The notes under the pieces were generated by a model, which was not told the DNA's origin, did no database searches, and was given only the letters and a program-made list of their open reading frames with translations. From NCBI GenBank assembly GCA_003971905.1, contig RSEE01000081.1, forward strand, positions 1 through 64,000: DNA of 64,000 nucleotides, in the 5' to 3' direction. Source of the DNA: Moniliella sp. 'wahieum' (Eukaryota; Basidiomycota; Moniliellomycetes; Moniliellales; Moniliellaceae). Each line of letters starts with the position of its first letter. The stretch's first letter is position 1. Below are positions 40,394-50,559 of this stretch, one piece after another. The position numbers and the translations under genes are program-made.

Positions 40394-42890
40394 TCAGGAT
40401 AAGTACGGGGACTGACCACAGCCACAACCGGTGTCGTGGGGGCACTCGCCCTTGGCTAGTCGATGAGCGCGTGCGCGGGCCCAGGAACGTGACTCTTCTG
40501 CCCGCACGCGCCTACGGACCGAGGCAAGCATGCGCGGTGTCTCGCCATACAGCAGCTCGTAGTCGCATAAAACACACCCACTCGTCCGGAAACAAAGCGT
40601 TGGACGTGCTGGGGTGGTCGAGGCACCCAGGGGGAATCGCACTGCCCGTCTGGTGGGGAGAAGGAGAGGTGGCCCCCTTGGTTTCTCTGCTGCCACCCCT
40701 TGGCGCCCAATTGGACCGGTGGTGCACATTGTTCATCGTTGCCTTTGCACGGCGCGATATCTTTTGGGTTTGGATTTGGATTTGCGTCCCGCCGGGTCGG
40801 GTGAGGGTTGGCTCTTGCACCTGGGGTAGGTGGGGGGGTTGGTCCTGCCCTGGGCGCACCACGCTCGGTATGGGAAGGAGTAGGTCGTCGGCTCGATGCC
40901 GCAGGGAGCGACGACTCAAACGGGCTGGACTCAGCCACCTCCTCCAACGACTCGACCAATCCTGATTCCTCCTTCTCCTCCTTCTCCTCCTTCTCCATCT
41001 TCTCTTGTGTCATCCTTCTCCTTCCTATCCTTCGTGTTCACCTCTGCCTCTTCCTTGCTTATTGCAGGCGGCACCGCCACCGGCACCTCATCACTCTCCC
41101 CTCTCTCCCCCATTCTTCTCCGCGTCCGTTCGCGCCCCCCATGTCCGTGCACCGTGGCCCTGGCGTCGTACTGGCCCGACGGGGACCAGAAGCGGGCAAC
41201 GTACGTCCGATTCCGATCGGGGGCGCGAGGGGCGATGCAGCGGGCTGCACTGGTGCCGGGACTGGTGCAGGTGCTTCGGCACGTGGCAGCAGAGCCGGTC
41301 GGAGCGCCGCTTGGGCCGCCTTGATCGCCCCGAGCGCAGTCTGGATCCAGTGGACCGTGGGTGTACCGAGGCCGGTGGGAGTGGGGTCTTCAGGGCGGGC
41401 GGCGCGGGCGCGGGCCAGTTGTCGCTCGGCAGCCAAAATGGCCGATAGGCAGGGACCGAGGTGGTGTAGCCACCGAGGAGCGCCTGTGGTGGGGTCCAGC
41501 GGACGAGCGGGCGCAAGTCGGGGCAAAATAGGCCAATTGAGGTACCTTGGTCGGAGGCATGAGCGGGGGGAAAGTAAATCGACGAGGGGAGCTTGAAAAA
41601 GAGCGAGACGTCAATGGTAGGACCAGCCAATTGAGAGCTTGGATGGGCGGCCGAGGCAAGGGAGCAGCGGAAGAAGCGATAGGCCAGGTGATCAGTGGGG
41701 GGTGCCACTGAAATGGCTTGGTTTGTGATCCCGGAGACGGAGACAGAGGCCGAGGCCGAGGCCGAGGCCGGGAGAGGCGATCGTCGTCTTTGGACTCTTG
41801 AACGCGGGCACGCAGTTGGGCGAGGGAGGGACGGGGAGCACGAGGCTTGTTGTGGGCCTGGGCCTTGGCTTTCTTTTCAGCTTGGACAACTTTTTCTTCT
41901 TGGCCGGCTGGGGAACCGGGACGCGGGCCGTCAAACCAGGCAACCTGTTTCCCGTGGATCGAACCATGCCGTCCCATCGGGGCGCACGGGGGGTCAAGAA
42001 CGTAATGAAAGGGAGGTGTAGAGGAAATGCGAGGGTGGGGGAAGATATTCCAGTCGGTCTCGGTCTGGTCGTATTCGGAAGGGGAGGGTGGAGGGCTCGG
42101 AGGCGCGCCAGATAGGCGGTGCGGATGAGACGAGTCACGTTCCCGAGAGAGTGGGGGACGCGAGAAGGAGGTTCATGGTCCAGCTGGGTGGGGCGCACAA
42201 GGAACAAGTTGGACACAGCTTGGTAGCGGGCCGCACTAATGTGTTTGTTTGGCGGGTTGGCCACTGAGGAGGTAGAGGCAGCATCCGAGAAGCAACCGGT
42301 GCCTTCTTCAGACTTGGGCCGGACAGACTTGCGTTTTTTGTTGTTTCCGGGACACCCGGACCAAGGGGTTAGCTCGGATGCATACTCATCATCGTATGTC
42401 TCCCCGTCCCCATTACCCGCTTCCTCCTCCTCTTCTTCGTCTTCCCCGTCTTCCCCGTCCTCGTCTTCCTCTTCCTCTTCCTCCCCCTCCTCTTCTTCTT
42501 CCGCTACGTCCCCTTCCTCGCCCTGTCCCCTTTCTCCTCACTAGTGTCGGGAACTGTGAGCTGAGAAGGGTGCGTGGGCCAAGCGGGGAGGCGAGGAGAA
42601 GCGATGTAGAGGAGGAAGAGAAAGGAAAGGGTGGCCAGGCGTGGTCCCCAGATGCCGAGAAGAGGGAAGGAGGATCAAACTGTGGGACGGGTGGGGGGCC
42701 TGCTGATCCCAAAGGGACAGGCCGTGCTGGTCGTGCCAGGCAGACTGGGTGCCGGTGCCGGGATGAACGGCAGGGATGGTGAAGGGGCAGGGACTGGGGC
42801 TGGTACGGGATGGGGGCGCGGCGCTGGCCAAGAAGGCTTCGCTATGCTGGCGGATGGAGTCGACAGCCGAGCGGAGGCGGGCCATGGTGG
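40394..42890 (-). CDS. Hypothetical acidic nuclear-type protein
   Basis: Not recognised. The likely start MARLRSAVDSIRQHSEAFLA (about 42885) is followed by PAVHPGTGTQSAWHDQHG and LSLWDQ. A long Glu/Asp run is encoded by the CT-rich plus-strand tract at 42430-42535. YDDEYASELTPWSGCPGN, a basic patch KKRKSVRPK, and SAARYQAVSNLFLVRPTQLD then NVTRLIRTAYLARLRALHPP (42110-42230) form a more structured part. Further on are KKKKLSKLKRK and CLSAILAAERQLARARAARP. The end contains another acidic run and ECPHDTGCGCGQSPYLS with a Cys cluster that could bind a metal. The acid-then-basic layout suggests a nucleolar or chromatin protein, but that is only a guess. Frames change at least five times. Confidence 0.5.
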
Positions 42891-42899
42891 GTAGGGGGC

Positions 42900-44140
42900 T
42901 GGAGGGGAGGGTTAACAGGGGGGTATGTGTGGCGAGCGGGGCTTCGGAGATAACAGCGGAGGAGGACGGAAAAGAAGATGGAGACGGAGATGGAGATGAA
43001 GATGGAAAAGGAGAAAGAGAAGAAAACGAAGGCGAGGGCGCAGGAGGGCCCGAAAGGCAAGCTGAAAGTGCGGTGGCCGTCTGTTCGGATGCGTCGAGGA
43101 GGGCGGCAGAGGGTGGCGCAGGTCGCAGAGCAGCGCTGGGCGGCAGATGAGACGGGGCTGGCAGCGGCGCGCGCAGCAGGAGGTCAGCATGGGGAGGATG
43201 CGGCGGGCGGGAGAGCGGGTGGGGGTCGTCGGGATCGTCGGGATCGGGATCAGGGTCGGGGAGGGTGGTGGTGGTGTTGTGGGTGAGGCAGGACAGGTCG
43301 GCGCTGGCGGTGGTGGAGTGGCTGGACTGGCGGTGTGGGAGGGGGGGGGAGAGGGAGGCGGTGCTGGAGGCCGAGGCGGGCAGCGGGGGGGGCGGGCGCG
43401 GCGGGCGGAGGGCGAGCGGGAACGGTGGGGCAGCGCCTGGGGAGCACAGCAGACAAGCAGGGAAGAGGTCAGGTCAGGTCACGCAGGCATCCTGGCTGCC
43501 TCTGCGCCGCTATGCGCATCAGCACATGGCTGCGCCCCGGCTGCACTCACCTTGATGGCGCGCTCGGCCAGCGGGAGGGCGCACATGGGGTGAGGGGGGG
43601 AGATGGAGGGGGAGGGGGAGGGGGAGATGGAGGTGGAAGTGGAAGTGGAGGTGGGAGTGGAGGTGAGGGGGCCGCGGGCAGAGGAGGCGGCCTGAGCGGT
43701 GCGGCTGAAGCTGGCGGCAGTGCTGGCTGGTGCCGGCGACCTGCTGAAACATGCTGCTCCACAGCCCACCGCCGCGCACACCCATTCCGCCCGCCGACCC
43801 CGCCTTTCGCCCGCCGCCACTCCGCCCGCCCACGTGCAATTTCAACTCCCCCCCGGCCGCCCAGCGCATCGATCGGGCCGCAGCCTGCCCGCCGCACCGC
43901 GCCCGTGTCGATCGGACGGCCAGCCACGCGCACGGCGCGTGTGTGCCCCACGCCACAGCCGCCGTGCAGGCGCATCGGACATGTGCACAGGGGCTGTGTA
44001 CCTGCTCCTGGCGGGCCTGCCTTCGCCAGTGACCGGGTGGCGGTGTGTCACAAGTCACGCGCTACGCACCACGCTGCGCGTGCAGGCCAGCTGCCGGCCG
44101 CATGCATCCCTGCACCACGCCGCCCGCACATTGAGATCTG
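42900..44140. other. GC-rich low-complexity stretch, no gene recognised
   Basis: Purine-rich on the plus strand (42960-43040 and 43580-43680 are GGA/GGGGGA repeats). Long open frames exist in all directions but encode only Gly/Arg/Pro/Ala runs. Part may be the 5' UTR of the acidic gene to the left. Confidence 0.5.
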
Positions 44141-44148
44141 AGATCGGG

Positions 44149-44187
44149 CACGTGTGATGCATGATGCATGATGCATGATGCATGATC
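44149..44187. repeat. CACGTG followed by heptamer array (TGATGCA)n upstream of NAXE
   Basis: CACGTG at 44149 is followed by four copies of tgatgca. A shorter, degenerate copy of the same array occurs upstream of ERV2 (48367-48402). Confidence 0.85.
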
Positions 44188-44538
44188 GCTGCCTCATCGA
44201 TCGCTCGATCACCCGATCACTAGCACTTCCTCCCGAGCGCCGAGCGCCGAGTGTCCACCACGCAAGCCAGCCAGCCAGCCAGCAGCCCCAAAGCCACACT
44301 GGCACGCTGCCTCGCCATCGGCGCTCGTCCCGCCTTCCTCCGCCCTCAGCCGCCGCCTTCCCCGGCGGCCCCCCCACACCACCACTCGGCTGCCCAGCGC
44401 ACTGCTGCTGCTGCCGCTGCTGCTGCTGCTGCCACCCGCCTCCTCGCGTCCCGCCCCGTCCCCGCGCGCAGGCCGTCCCCGCTCTTGTGTGCGTCTGTTG
44501 TGCCTGCGCCGTCCGTCCGTCCGTCCGTCCGCTCTGCC

Positions 44539-45381
44539 ATGCCCCTCTGCGCCTTCGCTACATTGATGCCGCCGAGGCCGCCGCCATCGACGCTGCGCTC
44601 CTGTCCCCTGCCAACGGCTTCAGCCTAGCAGCTCATGGAGCTCGCTGGCTGGCGTGCGCCCAAACTGTGCTCGAGTGCTACCCCCCTACGCCTTCACGTC
44701 CATTCTCGTCGCTGCCGGTCCTGGCAACCAGGGCGGGATGGGCTGGTGGCTGCGCGCCATCTCCACCACTTTGGGTACGATGTGCAGGTGTGGGTGTCCG
44801 CATCCGAAGCAGGGCCGCTGTTTGAGCGTCTTTTGCCCAGCTGCGTGCGCTCCACATCCCCCTCCTCTCGCTCGACGACTTTGAAGATGCGTACATGCAA
44901 TGCGACGTGGTCCTCGATGCCATCTTTGGCTTTTCCTTCCAGGGGCCTGTGCGCGAGGGCGCGTTTAAGGATGCGATTGATCTGCTCAAGAACGACTCGC
45001 TGATGGAATTTGAGTACCGTCGCAAACGGCCGCCGATTGTCTCGGTCGATATCCCGAGCGCATGGGACGTGGACAAGGGCAACATCCCACTCCTTTACCC
45101 CGCATGTCTTGCTCAGCCTCACGGCACCCAAGCGAGCCGCCGCTCACTTTACCGGCCAGCACTTTCTCGGCGGCCGCTTTGTGCCGGACGACCTGGACCG
45201 TACCCACAACCTCTTCCTCCCTGCCTTTCCCGGTGCCTCGCAGATTGTCGACATTACCGGCGCACGCGCCCTGGAAGAATCTGAGATTGCTGAATATGTG
45301 GAACAGCGGGACCGGGACCCGTCGTCGCCTTCGGCTGGCTCGGGGGGCTGCAGCGCACCGTCGCCAGTTGAATTGGCCTAA
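44539..45381 (+). CDS. NAXE: NAD(P)H-hydrate epimerase (YjeF N-terminal domain)
   Basis: Metabolite-repair enzyme that interconverts the R and S forms of hydrated NADH/NADPH so that the dehydratase (NAXD) can restore the cofactor. [20 protein letters not shown] then [19 protein letters not shown] (bridging an indel near 44635) form the N-terminal helix. [11 protein letters not shown] plus [20 protein letters not shown] (44700-44800) is the G-x-G-N-x-GG-DG signature. [20 protein letters not shown] (about 44900-44960) and [18 protein letters not shown] (45030-45085) are the substrate-site region, and [18 protein letters not shown] follows. The family end is near 45255; this reading adds about 40 residues before the stop at 45381. 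The start at 44539 is the nearest ATG but lies one base out of frame. There are frame breaks near 44560, 44635, 44730, 44840 and 45090. A TCCG microsatellite lies just upstream (44510-44530). Confidence 0.92.
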
Positions 45382-46235
45382 TCTGTGACGTTCTGGCCTC
45401 TTGGCATTTCGGTTTCTGTTACCACTTTCCTCGTTTCCCTTTGCAAACGGGTCGAGCAGCGTTGTTGGATTCTTTCCCCCTCCATTTTTATGTCCTTCAC
45501 ACAGCTCCTGCCTACCTCCCCTCCGAGCTCCACGCCCCCCTGCCATACCCCCCTCCTCCCCTCTCTCTCTCTGGCTGGCAGACCGTGGGCGTGAGCCGGC
45601 CGGGTTTCCTTCTTCTTTTCTCCTCTTCTTCTCTCCCGTCACCCATACATCCCGGCGCATCTCATGCTTGTGCTTACCTGTGGTACCTGTTCTGCTTATT
45701 TGGCTTTGCTGGTCCATGTCCCCAATTCATCTCGTCCCGTTGTCCCGTTGTCCCGTTTGATCCCCTTTTTGCCCTCATTTGTACGACCACGTTATCTCTC
45801 TCATACTATCCCGCCCGCCTCATCTATCCCCCAGACCCTCAGGATGAGCTGCCCCTTGTGTTGGTTGCCCTTCTGACGGTTGCCCGCGACACCTTGTATC
45901 ATCACACTGTGCATGATGGTCCCTCGTTCCCTCCACCGTCCCGCGTTCTTATATTCATACTGCCCCCTCGGGTTGCACGAACGACAAGACGTTGCATTCC
46001 CCGTCTCTTACTCACCTTCCTACCCCGCCAGAGGAGGAAACCAAGACAGACAGTCAGAGGCGCGCGGAGGGGAAGCAGGGCGGAGGCAGGGTTATCAGTT
46101 GGTTACCGGTTACCCCAGCGCCCCTACGGTCAGCTAATAATCAGATCTGAGCCTCAAATTCTACCCTTGGGCCTTGCTGGACTGCAACATTAACATTCAA
46201 CAATTCAACGCCCTACCCCGCCGCGCCAAAAAATC
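45382..46235. other. Intergenic stretch, CT-rich, no gene seen
   Basis: A 250-codon open frame at 45441-46193 is C/T-rich, full of Pro, Ser and Leu, and shows no motif. It is most likely chance. Confidence 0.55.
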
Positions 46236-46238
46236 ATA

Positions 46239-46343
46239 TCGACCTGTGAGATTCGAACTCACGCCCTCAGAGAGATTCGCTGGCCCTTGGAGCAAGGTGC
46301 TACACATAGCAGGCGAACGGGGTACCACTGCCCTAAAGTGTCG
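46239..46343 (-). tRNA. tRNA-Ser(GCT) with about 25-nt intron, weak acceptor stem
   Basis: On the minus strand the D arm tagggcagtggtacccc leads to anticodon stem TTCGC/GCGAA with loop C-T-GCT-A, an intron of about 25 nt (tgtgtagcaccttgctccaa...) and A38. A long variable arm (tctctctgagggc) and T arm GTGAG-TTCGAAT-CTCAC follow, then a pol III terminator of six Ts. The long variable arm and GCT fit serine AGC/AGU codons. The acceptor stem pairs only in its outer half (CGAC with GTCG), so this may be a decaying copy or carry sequence errors. Confidence 0.7.
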
Positions 46344-46349
46344 CTTGGT

Positions 46350-48366
46350 CGCAGTTTTGCCGTACACCATAGACCAGCTCACCTACCATAAAGCACCTTC
46401 TCCTTACGATGCAATTGCGTTCCCATTGCGCACAGAGAAAGCCAGCCCGCCTCGCTACGTATCAAGGAAGTCCCAGAGGACCCACCACGCCGAATCTGCA
46501 TGTCTCTACATGTTGTTATCTCTCGCTACGCCTCCATCCTCCTCGCCTGCGGTTCGAGATCAGTGCGGCGTTTTGGCAGCGGTACACAGTACTACACACG
46601 CACCTCTCGCGGTGTGGTCCGCGGCTGAAATTGTACGTTCAACCGGGTCTTCAGGGTATCAGTCTGGTGGGAGAAGATCCGTATAATCACTGTACTGTGC
46701 CCATCGCCTCGACAGTATAGGTGCTTCGTATTGTTCCCGTCGGCGCGTCAGGCCGCAAAACAGGTCCTACGTTAGAGTCAGAGCGGGTCCCTCAATGCAA
46801 ACGGAACAGGCCACGAGGGGTTGGCCGGCGTTGTCTGCATCTCCTCAGGTCCTGATCCGGGCGCACGCGCAAGAGGCATGCATGCGGATGGCCGTCTGGG
46901 TTTCGATGGTACGGTGTCAAGTTGAGATGTTGAGGTACTTGACTCACGACTGTCTTCGTTCCTTCTGTCCTCGAGGACGGAGCATCAACACTCACACCCT
47001 GTAGCAAATTGCGTGGGACCGGGACATATAATAAGAGAGGAGAAAACGTGGGCCAGTAGGCAAACGATTGGACAGCGGGCTGTAGATATATAACTCGCGG
47101 TTCTTATGGATGTGGAACCCGTCAGGCGGGCCAAAGGCGGGGACCTCTCGATCATCGAGCATGCGTCTGTGCCTTTTCTTTCACCTGGGCAGATCCAGGC
47201 TCCGATCGAATCTTTTGACCACGGGTTTGCGCATCCGACGTTCGTGAATGGGTTGAAACGCATATGGGTCGCGCAGGAATCCCAGAGGAGGAGAAAGTAG
47301 GTGTAAGTGCAGGCGCTGGCAGGGCTACCCCGCCTCTCGAAAACGACAACTATGGACAGACCGTCAGTGGGACATGCGCATACGACGAGGAAGGGACTGT
47401 ATACTAAGGTCGGGCTACACGGGACACGACAACCACGGAGCAATGATTAATGGACTGTGAATGAGAAAAATGTATAAGCGATGGAATCGAGCACAGATGG
47501 CTAAGCAGCACAGAGGTGTTGTTGAGCCACCGCGGGTGGGTCGTGTGTTTTGGCCAACGTCCTTTCAGTCCCAGGCTTCTCAGGCTCAATTTCTAATAGA
47601 GTCCGTTGTTTCCCCTCCTGGTGTCTGTTTTCCTTTTGTTCCGCAGTCCAGCGCCTGCCAGTGGCGACTGGCTGCTTGATGTTCTCCTCTGTAGTAGGCG
47701 TTGCTGGCTGGCTTAAGTACACTGTGGCACCACCAGGGCAATTGTAAACCATCGATGACAGCTGTTTCTCTTGTGAGGAGGCCGGTGAGGGTTCTCGGAT
47801 AGTATAACAGGGACACACACAGCACTTCGGCTGAGGCTGAGGGCGAAGCAATGGAGGGGGAGATGAAGCTGAAGAGGGGAATGGAAACAGATGCGGTGGA
47901 ATGAAGCAAGTCGGCGAAGAGAAACTTAGCAATGCAATGTGCAGAGAAGTGGATACCTTTCTTGTCAACAAACCGCGCAGTAGGGCCCAAAAACGGGCGA
48001 GAGAAGAGACAAAAGATACGAGCCAGAGAGGTGGCAAAAAGGCCATCTGTGCGATCGAACAAGACCGCGCAGGCCAGATAGGGCGTCGGCATCTATCAAT
48101 GTCATGGACAATCATCGATCTTCGGGTATTTCTCACAGGCTAATCTTAATCAACTGATTGAAGCGCAAGTGGGGGCGAGGCAGGTGGAGGAGGCCCCAGT
48201 GGTCGGCAAACACAGGCGAGTCACGCGCCGGCGCCAAACGCCAAGACTCCAAAGCCACGCGCAGACGGCCGCTGTGGTGCGATTGCAAATCTTGCAGAAC
48301 ACACGCCGGGCCGGCAGTGTGTGCTGTGCCTGGTGTGCCGCCAATCTGACATGGCGCATCAGGACG
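46350..48366. other. 2-kb stretch without a recognised gene
   Basis: Several 60-200 codon frames (for example 46985-47443 minus and 47501-48136 minus) lack motifs and their composition is that of random sequence. I see no further tRNA or rRNA. Confidence 0.5.
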
Positions 48367-48402
48367 GATGCATGATGCCTGGTGCATGATCGATGCATGA
48401 TC
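48367..48402. repeat. Degenerate (TGATGCA)n array upstream of ERV2
   Basis: gatgcatgatgcctggtgca and tgatcgatgcatgatc: copies of the heptamer found upstream of NAXE, interrupted by substitutions. It lies about 100 bp before the ERV2 start codon. Confidence 0.7.
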
Positions 48403-48499
48403 CCACGATGTGCCTGCCACGGCACAATTTTAGCGCTTCTTGCCACTTTGGCCCCAAGCCACCATCCCCACCTCCATCCCCCCCATCGCCCCCATCCGC

Positions 48500-49463
48500 A
48501 TGGCGGCACCAGCGCGTCTGCCACGCACGGTGCGCCGATTCGGGCTGCTTCTCCTGCTCGCCTCCACTGTGCTCCTCCTGCCCACCTACCTCTACCTCCA
48601 GCACACCACCGCCTTCGACCCTTCCACCCTGGAATGGGCTCCTGTTCCCGCCGGTGCTGCGGCCGGTGCCGACCCCGCCGCCCCGGCCCTCTTCCATCCG
48701 GCTGGACAAGTGGGCCAAGGTCTTCCGATCGGCTACCCCACTCGGTTCGATAGGATGCCTACCTTTTTTGAAGCGTGTCTGATGAACCCGAATGTGCATT
48801 GGGCCGACCTGGCCGCGTGTGACCGTGCCCGCCCGCACCTGCATGCGACCCTCCACCTGCGCCGCCGTCTGCGGCTTCCCCGCTGGTTCTTCCAGCCCGG
48901 CTGTGGCTGCTGCGCAGGCCACCGCTTCCGCCGCAGCTTCCGCAGGCGCAGTGGACACTGTCGACCCGGCTGGGCAAGCGATTATGCCGCAAATGGGCAA
49001 TGCGACAGCCAAGGCGCAGCTGGGTCGTGCTACCTGGCACTTTTTGCATACCATGACCTTGCGCTACCCTGATCGTCCCGACGAGGAGAACAAGAAGATG
49101 CTGCAAGACTTTTTTAGCTTGTTTGCCCGTCTGTATCCCTGTGGAGACTGTGCGAATCACTTCCAAGCTATGCTGGACCAGTTCCCGCCCCAGGTAGGTT
49201 CGCGCAAGTCGGCCTCTCTCTGGCTCTGCTCGCTGCACAATAAAGTCAATGCTCGGCTGCACAAGCCGGAATTTGATTGTGCCACGTTGGATCAGACGTA
49301 CGATTGTGGCTGTGGGCCTGACCCGGATGCGCATGCGGATGCGGATGCGGCCTCCGGTACCACGGCGGACACGTCCCCCGTGGTTCCAAGGTGGAGTCCG
49401 TTCGAGGGGTGGACGCCGCCTTGGCATTGTAATATGCAAAAAATACATCGTCCTGATGCCTGA
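48500..49463 (+). CDS. ERV2: FAD-linked sulfhydryl oxidase, Erv2-like
   Basis: Erv/ALR enzymes form disulfides and pass electrons through FAD to oxygen. A hydrophobic N-terminal segment (RRFGLLLLLASTVLLLPTYL, residues about 11-30) after a basic start MAAPARLPRTV acts as signal anchor, which points to the secretory pathway (Erv2) and not the mitochondrial Erv1. The catalytic domain starts at about 49010: KAQLGRATWHFLHTMTLRYP, then FFSLFARLYPCGDCANHFQA with the active-site CxxC, then LWLCSLHNKVNARLHKPEFD (FAD-binding W-x3-HN-x2-N pattern) and a further pair CGCG. An Asp-Ala repeat encoded by gcggat follows, and the protein ends MQKIHRPDA. Frame changes near 48790 and 48960 are bridged. The stop codon lies inside a heptamer repeat. 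Confidence 0.92.
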
Positions 49464-49479
49464 TGCCTGATGCCTGATG
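49453..49479. repeat. Heptamer array (CTGATGC)n spanning the ERV2 stop codon
   Basis: Four copies of ctgatgc. The TGA that ends ERV2 (49461-49463) is part of the second copy. Confidence 0.9.
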
Positions 49480-49606
49480 TTTCTGCCACCTGCTTTCTTT
49501 TCCAGCTTCCTTCCCCTTCCCTTGATATCCACCATTGTGTCGTTGCAATGGATCTGCTATAGCCCTCCCTCGCTTGCATCGTATTGCTTTTGGGGCATGA
49601 GCATGA

Positions 49607-50059
49607 TCAGTCGTTTGGCACCTTGCCCGCAGGGCACATGCCTCGATTCATTTGTTGCGGGTCTTGCTTGGAACGGACAGGAGGTCCGCAGGGCTGTGGG
49701 CTTGTCCTTGGTGCTCTCCTCCTTAACGTCGGGAATGCCGACTGGGTGTAGTGGCTGGTGGGAAGATAGCTCGTCCCGTTGAAGTCGAGACATTTGCCAC
49801 GGCCGGCGGGGGGAAAACACTGTAGAATGCCCCAGCCCATGCTGCATCCACCTTGCATTGGCCGGCGCTCGGCTGTTTTTTTTCTTGCTCTTTTTGGTGA
49901 TTGAAACAGCGAGTTGGTTGCATTTTGTGCTGCGTTTGTCATGAAGGGCATGACGTCAATTCCCAATTCCGCGGGGCGGAATGGGGCGCAGAAGAGCGTA
50001 GATAGCAAACTGTGGATGGAGGCAGCACCTGCCTGATTGGGGCTTGTCTGGAGAGACAT
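49607..50059 (-). CDS. Hypothetical small Cys-containing protein
   Basis: An open frame of 150 residues without breaks, which is unusual here. It starts MSLQTSPNQAGAASIHSLLS and has MPFMTNAAQNATNSLFQSPK, RPMQGGCSMGWGILQCFPPA with two Cys, and ends MNRGMCPAGKVPND. I know no family for it. An intron could lie inside, since the segment after NATN is rich in Arg and Lys. It converges with ERV2 on the opposite strand. A perfect TGACGTCA (49951-49958) lies within it. Confidence 0.4.
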   Translation of the reverse strand: MSLQTSPNQAGAASIHSLLSTLFCAPFRPAELGIDVMPFMTNAAQNATNSLFQSPKRARKKTAERRPMQGGCSMGWGILQCFPPAGRGKCLDFNGTSYLPTSHYTQSAFPTLRRRAPRTSPQPCGPPVRSKQDPQQMNRGMCPAGKVPND

Positions 50060-50183
50060 ATACTTTTAGTTGCGATCGCAGCGCCTCAGCGCCTCAGCGC
50101 GAAAAGTTGGACTGAGTTTGAAGCATCCCACACGCCTCGCACACTCTGCGTGAGGCGCTGACGCACCAGCTGCTCTTCTTCAG

Positions 50184-50218
50184 CCCCATCCCATCCCATC
50201 CATCCCATCCCATCCCAT
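50184..50218. repeat. (CCCAT)n pentamer repeat
   Basis: Seven copies of catcc/cccat with one short unit, in the gap to the left of the hypothetical gene at 50.6 kb. Confidence 0.9.
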
Positions 50219-50348
50219 ATTGTTGGCAGCCACCGCAGTGGCCTGATTCACCTGTTGGTTGCCTGTGCTTTCCGCCGGTACACCGCAAACGTTAGTACCC
50301 ATCCAACGTGGGTGCCGACGGAACGCGCTCTGCCATCTCCTCCTCCTT

Positions 50349-50408
50349 CCACTCCCACTCCACTCCCACTCCCACTCCACTCCCACTCCCACTCCCACTC
50401 CCACTCCC
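50349..50408. repeat. (CACTCC)n hexamer repeat
   Basis: About ten copies of cactcc/cactccc with slipped units. In one frame it would encode Ser-His repeats, so it may lie inside the start of the gene that follows. Confidence 0.9.
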
Positions 50409-50559
50409 GCTGCCCCGCCTGCTGCCCTCTTCATCGCTGACCGCCCGCTCAAACGCGACGCGCCGCCTTGGGGTCCTTCCTTGCCGTGCACCCTCCCTCC
50501 CCTCGTTCTTCCTCACCGAGCTCGTCTTTGTTCGTGCACGCTCTACCCTGCTACACCTA

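Noticed and set aside
44175-44538. N-terminal extension of NAXE
   Set aside because: The extension includes heptamer and CTG/TCCG microsatellites and Cys/Pro runs. The family domain starts at 44550.
45441-46193. 250-codon open frame as a membrane protein
   Set aside because: C/T-rich with Pro/Ser/Leu composition expected from base bias, and no motif or neighbour support.
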